A DNA stretch of 64,000 bases from Paenibacillus caseinilyticus (GCF_027533645.1 NZ_JAQAGY010000017.1:1-64000), one strand, 5' to 3'. Shown: positions 18,715 to 28,676, counted from the first letter of the stretch. A program made the numbers and translations. The notes: generated by a model from the sequence alone, not told the origin.

Positions 18715-18748
18715 GTAGCAAGCTTCGTAGCAAGCTTCGAGCAAGCTC
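18715..18748 (+). repeat. 12-bp tandem repeat between TPR gene and trxB
   Basis: GTAGCAAGCTTC occurs twice in tandem (18715-18726 and 18727-18738), followed by a partial third copy GAGCAAGCTC. It lies directly after the TPR gene stop. No function is evident. Confidence 0.7.
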
Positions 18749-18791
18749 TAATGAAGGGAAGCCCAGTAAAGCAAAGACGGGAGGAACCTAT

Positions 18792-19745
18792 ATGTACAAA
18801 TCCATCGTAATCGGAACCGGTCCTGCAGGCTTGACAGCGGCGATCTACCTCGCACGCGCCAACCTGAATCCGCTGGTCATCGAAGGCCCGGAACCGGGCG
18901 GCCAACTCACCACAACGACGGAAGTGGAGAATTTCCCCGGGTTCCCTGAAGGCATCATGGGCCCTGAACTGATGGCCAACATGCGCAAGCAGGCCGAGCG
19001 CTTCGGTGCCGAGTTCAAAACCGGCTGGGTCAACAACGTCGACATGTCGAAGCGTCCCTTCAAGCTCAACGTGGAAGGCCTCGGTGACATAGAGGCGGAA
19101 TCCCTGATCATCTCGACCGGCGCTTCGGCGAAGCTCCTCGGTATCACCAACGAGAAGGAGAGCATCGGCCGCGGGGTATCCACCTGTGCGACATGCGACG
19201 GCTTCTTCTTCCGCGGGAAGAAGATTATCGTAGTCGGCGGCGGCGATTCCGCGATGGAGGAGGCGAACTTCCTGACCCGCTTCGCGACGGAAGTACGTCT
19301 GGTTCACCGGCGGGAGGAGCTTCGCGCCTCCAAGATCATGCAGGACCGCGCACGCGAGAACGGCAAGATCGCCTGGAGCCTGAACCGCACGCCGCTGGAA
19401 GTGGTCTCTGGCGACAAAGGCGTAACCGGCCTCAAGGTGAAGAACAATGAAACCGGTGAAGAGGAAATCATCGAGACCGATGGGATCTTCGTGGCCATCG
19501 GCCACAAGCCGAATACGGACTTCCTTAAGGGACAGATCGTCACGGATGAAGTCGGCTATATTCAAGTGAAGCCAGGCTCGTCCCTGACGAACATCGAAGG
19601 CGTATTCGCCTGCGGTGACGTACAGGACAGCAAGTACCGCCAGGCGATTACAGCGGCGGGCAGCGGCTGTATGGCAGCCCTGGATTGCGAGAAGTTCCTT
19701 GAAGGGCACATGGTGCACGACTGGAGCCAGACGCTGAACAAATAA
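18792..19745 (+). CDS. trxB: Thioredoxin-disulfide reductase
   Basis: A 317-aa flavoprotein that reduces thioredoxin with NADPH. FAD-binding GTGPAG is at 8-13, the redox-active CATCDG has Cys132 and Cys135, and the NADPH-binding GGGDSA is near 152-157. Length is standard. GGGAGGA lies upstream of the ATG. The position between yvcD-like and the rapZ-yvcK-whiA block matches Bacillus. A strong terminator follows. Confidence 0.97.
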   Translation: MYKSIVIGTGPAGLTAAIYLARANLNPLVIEGPEPGGQLTTTTEVENFPGFPEGIMGPELMANMRKQAERFGAEFKTGWVNNVDMSKRPFKLNVEGLGDIEAESLIISTGASAKLLGITNEKESIGRGVSTCATCDGFFFRGKKIIVVGGGDSAMEEANFLTRFATEVRLVHRREELRASKIMQDRARENGKIAWSLNRTPLEVVSGDKGVTGLKVKNNETGEEEIIETDGIFVAIGHKPNTDFLKGQIVTDEVGYIQVKPGSSLTNIEGVFACGDVQDSKYRQAITAAGSGCMAALDCEKFLEGHMVHDWSQTLNK

Positions 19746-19757
19746 GAATAGAACCTG

Positions 19758-19797
19758 AAAGCGAGAGCCACGCAGACGTGTGGTTTCTCGCTTTTTT
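19758..19797 (+). terminator. Intrinsic terminator after trxB
   Basis: A long stem (AAAGCGAGA..CCAC / GTGG..TCTCGCTTT) with a short loop runs into TTTTTT. Confidence 0.88.
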
Positions 19798-19983
19798 GCG
19801 TTAAGGTTTGGCAGGATGACCCGTAGGTGAGAGAGACGAGAGCAAGGGGAGATGGGCGGAGAGACAAACTGTATTAATTTTCATTTAAATACGTTCCCAA
19901 AATGTAGAAGTTATGGTAGCATGATCGGAGTGATACATAATGTATCGAATTTTGTTAGTATAGGGAAGGAGAAGTCGGCCTCA

Positions 19984-22900
19984 TTGAAAAAGCTGTCGAA
20001 ACGAATCATCCCCGCTTTCCTGTCTACTGCTCTGCTGGTAGGGGGGAGTCTCCCGGCGGCAGCAGCCCCGGTAGAAATCCAAAATCAAAATCTGGCTATC
20101 GAGCCGTCGAACCTACTTCTCGCTCCGTCGCTCCAGCTCCAAGGGCTGTCGCTTTCTTCGGTACAGCTGCTGCAGCAGAAGGGATTCACGGTTACGGAAA
20201 ACAAAGAGACGGGAGCTCCGCGGTTTCTGATGGGGTCCTTGTCGGCCCGCTTGAACTCGGATGACGCGGTTCTTCAATATGTAAGCTTGAACCAACAGGT
20301 CTTCGGTTTGAAGAACGCAGCGTCCGAACTGGGTCTGGTTAAGAAAAGCACGGATGGCATCGGCCAGACGCATTATCTGTATCAGCAGCAGTACCGCGGT
20401 GTTCCGGTCTACGGCAAGTACATCAATCTGCACTTGGACGAGTCCAAGAAAACGTATGCGATCCAAAACCAGCTTCAAGGGGCGGTAAGCGGGCTGTCGG
20501 TCGATGTGACTCCTTCGCTGAGCGGACAAGAAGCGATCGGGAAGCTCCAGACGGACCTGGAAGCCAAGATCGGACAGGCTATCACGCTGGGCGGGAAACT
20601 CGGCGAGGAAGTGGAAGTGCCGCTTCCGGCAGCGAAGCTCGTCGTGTATCCGTTCGGAGGGCAGACGCATTTGGCTTATGAAGTCAACTTCTCTTATATT
20701 CAGCCAGAATTCGGAAGCTGGGTCGGATTCGTAGATGCCCATACGGGAGCAATCTTACATACGTACAATAATTTGCACCGGGAAGATGGCCCAGTAACCT
20801 CGGATAATGTGGGCCACCGGGGCGACACGAAGAAGTTGAATGCGCTCCGGATCAGTGACCGCTATTATTTGGCCGATATCACCAAACGGATGGCGCAGGA
20901 ACATCCCGGACACGATAACCCCGGATACTTGATGACGTATGACTATAGGGACCTTACTCCGCAAGGCACGCTGGAGTCTCCCATCTCCAGCGCCTCGCCG
21001 GTGTTTAACAGCAAGGCCGGGACCATGGAATCCCATGGGGTAGATGCGCATTATTACGCTGGCCAAGTGTATGATTTTTATCTCAACGAATTCGGCCGCA
21101 ACAGCCTCGACGGCAAGGGAATGAACATTCTCTCGATTGTCCACGTACCCGGTTCTACGAATGAGAGCGAGGGCTTGGACAATGCCTTCTGGATGGGAGG
21201 CGGAATCAATGCGATCTACTACGGCGACGGCAAGGCGTTGGATTGTCTTGCATGCGCAGGGGACGTGGTGGCTCACGAGCTCACCCACGGGGTAACCGAA
21301 TTCTCCGCAGGACTTGTGTATGAGAATCAATCCGGTGCCCTCAATGAGGCTTACTCGGATATTCTTGCTTCTGTATTCGACAGCAATGACTGGCTGCTCG
21401 GCGAAGATACGGGAGCAGTGGTCCGCAGCTTGGAGAACCCTTCGGACTACGGACAGCCGGAGCACATGGATCAATATCAGGAACTGTATGATGATGCGGT
21501 ATGGGGAGATAACGGCGGCGTACATATCAACAGCGGGATCCCGAATCATGCGGCCTATCTCATAGCGAAGAAGATCGATGCCCTGAACATTGCCGGCTGG
21601 AGCGGACATAAGGTGCTCGGGCAGCTCGCCTACAACTCCCTGACGAAGTACTTAACCCCGGTGTCCGAATTCGTGGATGCGCGTGATGGTTTCGTCGCTT
21701 CGGTAACCGATTGGCAGAAGGCGAACGGGATCCCTTCGGAGCAGGCACAGAAGGTCAAGGAAGCGGTCATAGCGGCGTGGACGGAAGTTGGGATTGGGTA
21801 TGAGAACGGCTCAGGAGCTAATCAGAACGGCAATATCACAGGCTTCCGTATTCCTTCTTTGAAGAATGAGGCCTCGCCCGAAGCACAGGCCGTAATTGAC
21901 CTGGCGAATTCGCAAGTAGTCTATTATGTTCCTAAGGGCACGGATGTCAGCAATCTTACCCCGGAGATCCTGGTTTCTTCCGGCGCCACGGTGAGTCCTG
22001 CTTCCGGCACACCTCAGGATTTCAGCAAAGGCGGGGTAGCTTATACCGTTACTTCCCCGAATGGCGCAACAAAGGTATGGAATGTGTTCGTCGTTGCGAA
22101 AGAAGACAACACGGTGGGAACAGCCTACCAGAAGTCAGCGTTCAGCTTGGACAACAAGACCTTGACTGTTGAATTCAATGAACCGATGCTTGAATTCCGT
22201 TACTATACCGGGGCAGCGGAGAAGACGATCAAAGACAAAATTCAAGTGAATATCGGCGGAGTCTGGAGACCGCTGGATGCAGGGGATACGGCAAAGGTTC
22301 AAGACGGAAAGCTGATCATTACCTGGGAAAAACAGACCCTTCCTCAAGAGGTGAAAATCCTGGCGAAAGCATTGGTCGACTTGGCCGGGAATATTCAGGA
22401 TAAAGATCTTTCTGTGTCCGTTGATCCATCTCCTTACCCGGCAGTGAGCGGAACATCGCTCATTGCAGCCGGTGCACCAGGTGCGTTAATCGAACTGTAT
22501 GATGCGGCAAGCGGAAAGAAAGTATCGGAAGTTCAACTCGGTGCTGCCGAAAACAAAGCGTATTTCTTCTTCCTGCCGGAGGGCACATACCTGGTGCGCC
22601 AGATCTCTAAGGGGTCCGTCAGCCCAGCTTCGGCCCCGATCACCATCGCGAGACTCCAATCGCCAGCCAACCTGAGAGCTACGGAAGTGACTCCGCAAGC
22701 AGTTCGTTTGAACTGGGAGCCGGTAGTGACCGGTGGTCCAGTAAGCTATGCGGTATACGGCTACGGCGAGGGCGGGAAGGTAGTTGCCTCCGCGGTGGGT
22801 GTCACGGATACCGTCTATTCGATATCCGGGCTGGAGCCGGGCAGCTATACGTTCTCGGTTCAGGCGCTGGATGCGGCCGCGAACCGTATCTCGACGCCGG

Positions 22901-25182
22901 CTGTGACCTATGTGAATCACGCCGCTAGTGTGACGGCAGATACGTATGCGCCATTTTGGTCCACATACGCCGCATTGGGAGATTCGCTGGCGGCAGGTGT
23001 TACGCCAGAGGGCAAACTGGATCTTGGGTACACGGATTACATTGCGGCTGAACTGATAAAGCAGGGGCAGCCCGTGTATTTTGACAAGCGATATGCAGCG
23101 CCAGGGTATACGTCCGGTGACGTCCTCTCCGATCTCAAACGCAGCGTAACCCGCGCCGTCTATGGACTTCCTGGGCAAGGAAGCATAGCAGACACGGTTC
23201 GTACGGCGAATCTAATTACGCTGAATGCCGGGGCGAACGATCTCTTGTTTGCTGACCAGGTAACTGGAGGAAATCTTACCGAAGCGCAGCTCGGTCAGCT
23301 GCTGGCATCGATCGGCAGCAATATCGGCAGTACGCTGGATATCATCAAGGAATTGAACCCGGATGCTTCCGTATTCGTCATGGGTTACTACAATCCGTAT
23401 CCGCATGCACCCGAGGCGCGGAAGCAGCAGGCGCAGTTCATGATTGGGGCTTTGAACAGAGTGCTGAAGGAAGTGGCCGAGAAGCGGGGGGCGAAGTTCG
23501 TCGATACGATGAGTACCATTGCTGCTGACGAATCCGGCAACCTTCCGAACCCACAGAACATTCACCCGAGCCTCAAAGGCTATGAAGCGATCGCGGCAGA
23601 ATTCCTGAAGGTCATCCCGGCAGGAGCGGCGAAGAGCAAGCTGACGGCAAGCGGTCAGACCTCGACTGGGCTGAAGCTCACATGGGAGCCTGCCGTAGAT
23701 CTGGCTGGCGTCACGCAATATCGGATCTACCGCGATGATACGGTGATCGGTACCGTATATGGAGAAGCTGTATCCTACGACGTAACAGGCCTAAAGTCGA
23801 ACTCAACCTACAAGTTTAAGGTCGAGGCGGGCGATGCGGCAGGCAACTGGTCCAGCAGCGGTCCGAACGTCTCTGCATCGACGACAACGGATCCAGCGAC
23901 TTCGGGCGGTTATATTGGTGGCGGAGGCGGAGGAGCTGCATTCGTTGATGCGTTCGCGGTTACGGGCAGCGGTGTGACACTGAAGGCCGGCTCTTATTCT
24001 TCCGTCCAAAAGACGGAGAACGGCCAATTCATCACCGAAATCACGCTGGATGGCGCAAAACTAGCCGAAGCATTCCAGAAGCTGAAGACGCTGGGCGGCG
24101 GCGCACACACCATCACGCTGGAAGTAGACACGAAGCAGGGCGTAACCGTCATCGCTCCGGGCGGGGCGCTGCTCGAGGGACTGAAGGCTGTACCGGATGC
24201 CGCGCTGTGGATTAAAACAGGAACGGCGGGGTATAACGTGCCGCTGAACGTGGTGCCGGCCGATATCGCCGAGCAGCTTAAGAGCATGGCCGGGGAAGTG
24301 CTGGTCCGCTTCGGCATCCGGGTAACCCCGGGTTCGTCCGTCAGCGCGATCAAGCTCCAAGGCGACCTCTACGGGTTCGATGTCACCGCTGCAGGGAAGG
24401 GCGGGACATCGAGAAAGCTTACGATCCCGGCTAACCGTCCAGGCACGATTACCCTTACGCTGGAAGGGGATATTAACGAGGCTCAGACCTCCCTGGTAGG
24501 TTCCGATGGTTCGCAGGGCCCGTTCCGGCCTGCTCCTGCTCTCTTCAAGGAGGAGGGGGGCAAGACCGTCGTGACGGTGGCCCGGAATGTCTCGCCGGCT
24601 TACGGCGCCGTCGTTACCGTCCCCTCATTCAGTGACCTGGTCGGGCACTGGTCGAAGGAGGATGTGGAGCGGCTGGCAGGCAAGCGTGTCATTGAAGGGA
24701 CTACCGATATGACGTTCGAGCCGGAGAGTCCAATGACCCGCGCCCAGTTCGCCACGCTGCTTGTACGTGCGATCGGCGTGGAGCCTGGCGCAGAGACCGG
24801 AGGCAAGTTTACGGATGTAACGAAGGGCGCTTGGTATAGTGCGAGCGTGTCCTCGGCGGTCTACGCCGGACTGATCGAAGGCTTCGAAGACGGCACATTC
24901 CAACCCGATGCTTCGATCACAAGAGCCCAAATGGCCACGATGCTGTCGAGAGCGTTGAAGTTCACGGACAAGAAGCCGGCCGCTTCGAAGTCGCTCCTGG
25001 ATTCCTTTGCCGACAAAGGAGATATTGGCGAGTGGGCGGAGGAAGCCGTAGCGGAAGCGGTGCAAGCCGGTATTATTCAAGGCATGACCGAGACGACGTT
25101 CGCTCCTACAGATAAGGCAACCCGGGCCCAGGCCGCGGTGATGCTGAAACGGATGCTGACTTATATTCAGTATCTGAATTAA
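19984..25182 (+). CDS. Surface-anchored M4 metalloprotease - SGNH/GDSL esterase fusion with SLH domains
   Basis: A 1732-aa multidomain exoprotein. In order it shows: a Sec signal peptide (about 1-27, ending AAA); a thermolysin-type propeptide (FTP/PepSY); a peptidase M4 domain with HELTH at 431-435 and the third zinc ligand Glu455 in NEAYSD; a cadherin/DUF-like stretch; FN3; an SGNH hydrolase domain with GDSL at 999-1002 (Ser1001), GAND at 1083-1086 and the catalytic His1194 in HPSLKGYE; a second FN3; a Gly-rich linker; and three SLH repeats from about 1549 to the end. The SLH repeats would bind pyruvylated wall polymer. The Asp usually three residues before the SGNH His is Gln. The start TTG 19984 gives a proper signal peptide; GGAG lies 12 nt upstream. 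It interrupts a conserved syntenic block and has its own terminator. Confidence 0.85.
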   Translation: MKKLSKRIIPAFLSTALLVGGSLPAAAAPVEIQNQNLAIEPSNLLLAPSLQLQGLSLSSVQLLQQKGFTVTENKETGAPRFLMGSLSARLNSDDAVLQYVSLNQQVFGLKNAASELGLVKKSTDGIGQTHYLYQQQYRGVPVYGKYINLHLDESKKTYAIQNQLQGAVSGLSVDVTPSLSGQEAIGKLQTDLEAKIGQAITLGGKLGEEVEVPLPAAKLVVYPFGGQTHLAYEVNFSYIQPEFGSWVGFVDAHTGAILHTYNNLHREDGPVTSDNVGHRGDTKKLNALRISDRYYLADITKRMAQEHPGHDNPGYLMTYDYRDLTPQGTLESPISSASPVFNSKAGTMESHGVDAHYYAGQVYDFYLNEFGRNSLDGKGMNILSIVHVPGSTNESEGLDNAFWMGGGINAIYYGDGKALDCLACAGDVVAHELTHGVTEFSAGLVYENQSGALNEAYSDILASVFDSNDWLLGEDTGAVVRSLENPSDYGQPEHMDQYQELYDDAVWGDNGGVHINSGIPNHAAYLIAKKIDALNIAGWSGHKVLGQLAYNSLTKYLTPVSEFVDARDGFVASVTDWQKANGIPSEQAQKVKEAVIAAWTEVGIGYENGSGANQNGNITGFRIPSLKNEASPEAQAVIDLANSQVVYYVPKGTDVSNLTPEILVSSGATVSPASGTPQDFSKGGVAYTVTSPNGATKVWNVFVVAKEDNTVGTAYQKSAFSLDNKTLTVEFNEPMLEFRYYTGAAEKTIKDKIQVNIGGVWRPLDAGDTAKVQDGKLIITWEKQTLPQEVKILAKALVDLAGNIQDKDLSVSVDPSPYPAVSGTSLIAAGAPGALIELYDAASGKKVSEVQLGAAENKAYFFFLPEGTYLVRQISKGSVSPASAPITIARLQSPANLRATEVTPQAVRLNWEPVVTGGPVSYAVYGYGEGGKVVASAVGVTDTVYSISGLEPGSYTFSVQALDAAANRISTPAVTYVNHAASVTADTYAPFWSTYAALGDSLAAGVTPEGKLDLGYTDYIAAELIKQGQPVYFDKRYAAPGYTSGDVLSDLKRSVTRAVYGLPGQGSIADTVRTANLITLNAGANDLLFADQVTGGNLTEAQLGQLLASIGSNIGSTLDIIKELNPDASVFVMGYYNPYPHAPEARKQQAQFMIGALNRVLKEVAEKRGAKFVDTMSTIAADESGNLPNPQNIHPSLKGYEAIAAEFLKVIPAGAAKSKLTASGQTSTGLKLTWEPAVDLAGVTQYRIYRDDTVIGTVYGEAVSYDVTGLKSNSTYKFKVEAGDAAGNWSSSGPNVSASTTTDPATSGGYIGGGGGGAAFVDAFAVTGSGVTLKAGSYSSVQKTENGQFITEITLDGAKLAEAFQKLKTLGGGAHTITLEVDTKQGVTVIAPGGALLEGLKAVPDAALWIKTGTAGYNVPLNVVPADIAEQLKSMAGEVLVRFGIRVTPGSSVSAIKLQGDLYGFDVTAAGKGGTSRKLTIPANRPGTITLTLEGDINEAQTSLVGSDGSQGPFRPAPALFKEEGGKTVVTVARNVSPAYGAVVTVPSFSDLVGHWSKEDVERLAGKRVIEGTTDMTFEPESPMTRAQFATLLVRAIGVEPGAETGGKFTDVTKGAWYSASVSSAVYAGLIEGFEDGTFQPDASITRAQMATMLSRALKFTDKKPAASKSLLDSFADKGDIGEWAEEAVAEAVQAGIIQGMTETTFAPTDKATRAQAAVMLKRMLTYIQYLN

Positions 25183-25200
25183 GCGCAGTTCAACTCAGAG

Positions 25201-25240
25201 GGAAGCACCTTGATCCTTAAGGAACAGGTGCTTTCCTTTT
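25201..25240 (+). terminator. Intrinsic terminator after the M4-GDSL-SLH gene
   Basis: Stem GGAAGCACCT / AGGTGCTTTCC with a 15-nt loop is followed by TTTT. Confidence 0.85.
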
Positions 25241-25251
25241 GTCCATGCAAA

Positions 25252-25273
25252 CCCCCTGCGCTACTGCAGGGGG
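25252..25273 (+). other. GC-rich hairpin
   Basis: CCCCCTGC pairs with GCAGGGGG over a 6-nt loop. No T-run follows, so a terminator role is doubtful. Confidence 0.45.
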
Positions 25274-25337
25274 GCCGTGTGGAACACCCGGAAAAGTGGA
25301 CTTGCAGCGAATCATATTCAAGCGGCGCTCAATGAGG

Positions 25338-25500
25338 TATAATAGGAGAGTATCGGGAATCCGGAGGAGGATTCCCAGGTGGGAAGCTGTCCGCTTGTAT
25401 GCCGTACGGGTGGCAGTACGTTCGTTGGCAGCGCTCCAAAACGGTCTTGGCAAGGTGCCGCTGGAGCCCTGTTTTGGCGGGGAAGCGGCATCCTGGTTAT
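25338..25500 (+). promoter_or_regulatory. Structured leader or small RNA region upstream of glucokinase
   Basis: A perfect TATAAT at 25338-25343 (poor -35) is followed by a perfect 8-bp hairpin at 25355-25376 whose loop reads GGAGGA. Further on, CCAAAAC (25436-25442) pairs with GTTTTGG (25471-25477). TGCCGCT inside that loop (25456-25462) can pair with AGCGGCA (25484-25490), giving an H-type pseudoknot geometry. No coding frame here looks real. It could be a regulatory leader or an independent small RNA; no known Rfam family is recognised. Confidence 0.45.
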
Positions 25501-25502
25501 TC

Positions 25503-25531
25503 TTGACCTGCAAGTAGGGTTGCCTTATAGT
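25503..25531 (+). promoter_or_regulatory. Sigma-A promoter of glucokinase gene
   Basis: TTGACC at 25503-25508 and TATAGT at 25526-25531 are spaced by 17 bp, 50 bp before the ATG. Confidence 0.75.
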
Positions 25532-25580
25532 TGGAACAGGAGTTACCACGTAATCATGTCGTATGAGGTGAATAGCAGGT

Positions 25581-26534
25581 ATGGGAGATCAAGTGTTTGT
25601 AGGAGTCGATTTGGGAGGAACCGCGATTAAAGTGGGATTGTGCGACGTGCAGGGCAAGCTGCTGCAGACGTACGAAGGCCCGACCGGTACCGAATACGGC
25701 GCGGATGTCGTGCTGGAGAATATCGCACAATATGTGCGCAAGCTGGTAGCGGAGTCTCCATACGAGTGGGAGCAGGTTGCCGGAGTCGGTGCGGGGATCG
25801 CCGGGTTTATGGATATTCCGGAAGGCTTCATGAAGCTGTCTCCCAACCTGGGCTGGCGCAATGTTCCGGTGAAGAAGATCCTGGAAGAGAAGCTCGGGGT
25901 TTCCGTTAAGATCGACAATGACGCCAACGTAGCGGCACTCGGTGAAGCCTGGAGCGGAGCGGGTGCAGGGATTCCGAATGTCGTCTGCTATACGCTGGGA
26001 ACCGGCGTGGGCGGAGGCATTATCATTCACAGCCGGATTTATCAGGGATTCAACGGGATGGCCGGCGAGCTCGGCCATATGGCTGTCGTACCGGATCTGG
26101 AAGCCATAGAGTGCGGCTGCGGCAAGAAGGGCTGCCTGGAAACCGTCTCTTCGGCAACGGGCATTATTCGCATGGCCAAAGAAGCCGTAGCGCGCGGGGA
26201 ACATACATCCTTGGCTCTGGTGGAGAACATCATGGCAAAGGATATATTCGATGCGGCCCGGACAGGCGACGAAACGGCACTGCGTATCATTAACAGGGCA
26301 GCGCTGTACCTCGGTAAATCGATGGCTGCCGTATCCGTGGTCCTGAATCCGAAGCGCTTCATCGTAGGCGGAGGCGTATCCAAGGCCGGCGATATTCTAT
26401 TCGACGCCATCCGCAAGTACTATCACGAGTTCGCTCAGGAGACGGCTCAAGAGGGCGTAGATATTGTGCCCGCCGTTCTCGGCAACGATGCAGGCATCGT
26501 CGGCGCCGCGGGCTTGAACCTTCATAGTCTCTAA
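25581..26534 (+). CDS. glcK: ROK-family glucokinase
   Basis: A 317-aa cytoplasmic kinase that phosphorylates glucose to glucose 6-phosphate with ATP. The ATP-binding GVDLGGTAIKVG is at 8-19 and the GTGVGGG loop is present. The ROK zinc motif (CxCGxxGC with Cys178, Cys180 and Cys185, preceded by GHM) marks the ROK type. It has its own promoter (25503) behind a structured upstream region. It lies just before rapZ-yvcK, which links it to the carbon-control cluster. Confidence 0.94.
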   Translation: MGDQVFVGVDLGGTAIKVGLCDVQGKLLQTYEGPTGTEYGADVVLENIAQYVRKLVAESPYEWEQVAGVGAGIAGFMDIPEGFMKLSPNLGWRNVPVKKILEEKLGVSVKIDNDANVAALGEAWSGAGAGIPNVVCYTLGTGVGGGIIIHSRIYQGFNGMAGELGHMAVVPDLEAIECGCGKKGCLETVSSATGIIRMAKEAVARGEHTSLALVENIMAKDIFDAARTGDETALRIINRAALYLGKSMAAVSVVLNPKRFIVGGGVSKAGDILFDAIRKYYHEFAQETAQEGVDIVPAVLGNDAGIVGAAGLNLHSL

Positions 26535-26784
26535 GACCGGAGTACCGGCGGTCGGCTGTGGCCGCGAGCTTGTACTTCAACGTAACAACAGCGGCACCCT
26601 GGCCCCGTAGGATGGATCAAGGGGCTTGATGGCAAGGGAAGTCCGGCAAAGGATACTTGGCAGTATGATTCGCTCCATTGCTAGAAGGGGCGGGCGGCCG
26701 GTGCTCTCACTGCGAGACTTTACTGCACGTAAGTCCCGCTCCCTCCTGGGGCAGGGTTATGTCCGCGCGAAAGGAGTTGGACCC
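26535..26784 (+). other. glcK-rapZ intergenic region
   Basis: 250 bp with GC-rich self-complementary stretches near 26535-26575 but no clear T-run terminator. No convincing gene is seen. It carries the rapZ Shine-Dalgarno AAAGGAG at its end. Confidence 0.5.
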
Positions 26785-27684
26785 ATGGAAGAACATCATT
26801 CCCTCGGAAAGCTGGTCATCATTACAGGCATGTCCGGTGCCGGCAAGACAATCGCGGTGCAGAGCCTAGAAGACTTGGGCTTCTTCTGCGTGGATAACCT
26901 TCCCCCGGTTCTGATTCCGAAGTTCGCGGAGCTCATCGAGCAGTCGAAGGGCCGCATCGGCAAAGTAGCGCTGGTGATCGACCTTCGCGGACGCGAGTTC
27001 TTCACGTCCCTGTCTGAGTCGCTCCGTTATCTTAACGAAAATTACACGCTGACCTACGAGATCCTGTTCCTGGATGCTACGGATTCCGTACTGGTCCAGA
27101 GATACAAGGAAAGCCGGCGCAAACACCCGCTCGCGCCGACCGGGGCCCCTCTCGAAGGAATTCAGGCGGAGCGGAAGCTGCTGGAGGAACTCAAGGGTCT
27201 GGCTACTCAGGTGATCGATACGACCAGCCTGAAGCCAGCGGCGCTCAAGGAAAAGATTGCCTCCCGGTTCACCAATGCGGAGGAGAGCAGCATTTCGGTC
27301 AACGTCATCTCCTTCGGGTTCAAGTATGGTGTTCCGATTGATGCCGATTTGATCTTTGACGTACGCTTCCTTCCTAATCCGCATTATATCGATAATCTGC
27401 GTCCGAATACGGGGCAGGATCCGGATGTCTATGATTACGTCATGAAGTGGAACGAGACGCAGGAATTCCTCGCGAAGCTGCTCGACATGCTGCAGTTCCT
27501 TGTGCCGCAGTATAAGAAGGAAGGCAAGAGCCAAGTCGTGGTCGGAATCGGATGTACGGGCGGGAAGCACCGTTCGGTCGCGATCGCCGAATATCTCGGC
27601 AAAATGATGGGCACCAGCGAAACGGAAACCGTGAGAGTCAGCCACCGCGATTCGGAGCGGGACCGGGTTGAGGTGAAGAAATGA
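26785..27684 (+). CDS. rapZ: RapZ/YvcJ-family nucleotide-binding protein
   Basis: A 299-aa P-loop protein with Walker A GMSGAGKT at 15-22 and the family stretch [10 protein letters not shown]. The C-terminal domain contains [12 protein letters not shown]. In E. coli RapZ is an RNase adaptor for GlmZ decay. In Bacillus YvcJ hydrolyses GTP and affects competence, and its target is unclear. The start ATG 26785 has AAAGGAG upstream; the longer frame to 26626 lacks homology. It overlaps yvcK by 4 bp (ATGA), as in B. subtilis. Confidence 0.94.
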   Translation: MEEHHSLGKLVIITGMSGAGKTIAVQSLEDLGFFCVDNLPPVLIPKFAELIEQSKGRIGKVALVIDLRGREFFTSLSESLRYLNENYTLTYEILFLDATDSVLVQRYKESRRKHPLAPTGAPLEGIQAERKLLEELKGLATQVIDTTSLKPAALKEKIASRFTNAEESSISVNVISFGFKYGVPIDADLIFDVRFLPNPHYIDNLRPNTGQDPDVYDYVMKWNETQEFLAKLLDMLQFLVPQYKKEGKSQVVVGIGCTGGKHRSVAIAEYLGKMMGTSETETVRVSHRDSERDRVEVKK

Positions 27685-28670
27685 CCGATGTCCTCGAGAG
27701 GGAGACTTATATCCCCCGTATCGTCGTAATCGGCGGAGGCACGGGGCTGTCGGTCATGCTCCGCGGCTTGAAACACAAGCCGGTGGACATTACCGCGGTC
27801 GTCACGGTTGCCGACGACGGGGGCAGCTCGGGCATACTGCGTTCCGAGCTCGAGATCATCCCACCGGGCGATATCCGCAATGTCCTCACCGCTCTGGCGG
27901 ATGTGGAGCCTCTGCTGGGCAAACTGCTCGAGTACCGTTTTGACAAAGGGAACGGATTGGCCGGACACAGTCTGGGCAACCTAATGCTCGCGGCGATGCG
28001 CGATATTACCGGCGACTTCGTTACTGGTGTTCGCGAGCTCAGCCGTGTTCTCGCCGTAAGAGGACGCGTCCTCCCCGCCTCGCACCAGGCGATTGTGCTG
28101 CGTGCGGAGATGACTGACGGAACGATCGTCGAAGGAGAGTCGAAGATCCCGAAGGCTGGCGGCGTCATCAGGCGCGTAATGATTGAGCCCCATGATGTGA
28201 AGGCGCTGCCGGATGCCGTGGAAGCACTCAAGAATGCCGATGCCATCCTGGTCGGTCCGGGGAGCCTGTATACCAGCATTATGCCGAACCTGCTCGTTCC
28301 CGAAATTGCGCAGACCATTCTAGAATCCAAAGCGCTCAAGATGTTCATCTGCAATGTGATGACACAGCCGGGCGAGACGGATGATTACAAGGTCAGCGAC
28401 CATCTGAAAGCCATCCGCGACCACGTGGGTCATGCGCTGTTCGATTACGTGATCGTCAATAACGGAGCCATCCCGGATCCTGTCAAACGCAAATATGCCG
28501 ACAAGGGAGCCGAAGTCGTGCCCCTGGATCTGGAAACCGTCACGCAGGAAGGCTATAAGGTGATCGCAGACAAGCTGATCCTGTTCCGCACCTACCTGCG
28601 CCATGACGCAGTCAAATTAAGTCAACACATCTATCAACTGGTGGAGAGCTGGATGTTCAAGAAGAGGTGA
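27681..28670 (+). CDS. yvcK: YvcK/CofD-like gluconeogenesis factor
   Basis: A 329-aa protein of the CofD/YvcK family with the Rossmann-like start [13 protein letters not shown] and the DDGGSSG loop. Bacillus YvcK binds UDP-GlcNAc and is needed for cell-shape maintenance on gluconeogenic carbon sources. It is translationally coupled to rapZ (4-bp overlap) and followed 6 bp later by whiA. Confidence 0.95.
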   Translation: MTDVLERETYIPRIVVIGGGTGLSVMLRGLKHKPVDITAVVTVADDGGSSGILRSELEIIPPGDIRNVLTALADVEPLLGKLLEYRFDKGNGLAGHSLGNLMLAAMRDITGDFVTGVRELSRVLAVRGRVLPASHQAIVLRAEMTDGTIVEGESKIPKAGGVIRRVMIEPHDVKALPDAVEALKNADAILVGPGSLYTSIMPNLLVPEIAQTILESKALKMFICNVMTQPGETDDYKVSDHLKAIRDHVGHALFDYVIVNNGAIPDPVKRKYADKGAEVVPLDLETVTQEGYKVIADKLILFRTYLRHDAVKLSQHIYQLVESWMFKKR

Positions 28671-28676
28671 TGTACC

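Noticed and set aside
25239-25630. Short plus-strand open frames (92 and 83 aa) upstream of glcK
   Set aside because: No ribosome-binding sites; they overlap two promoters and several hairpins. The composition looks non-coding.
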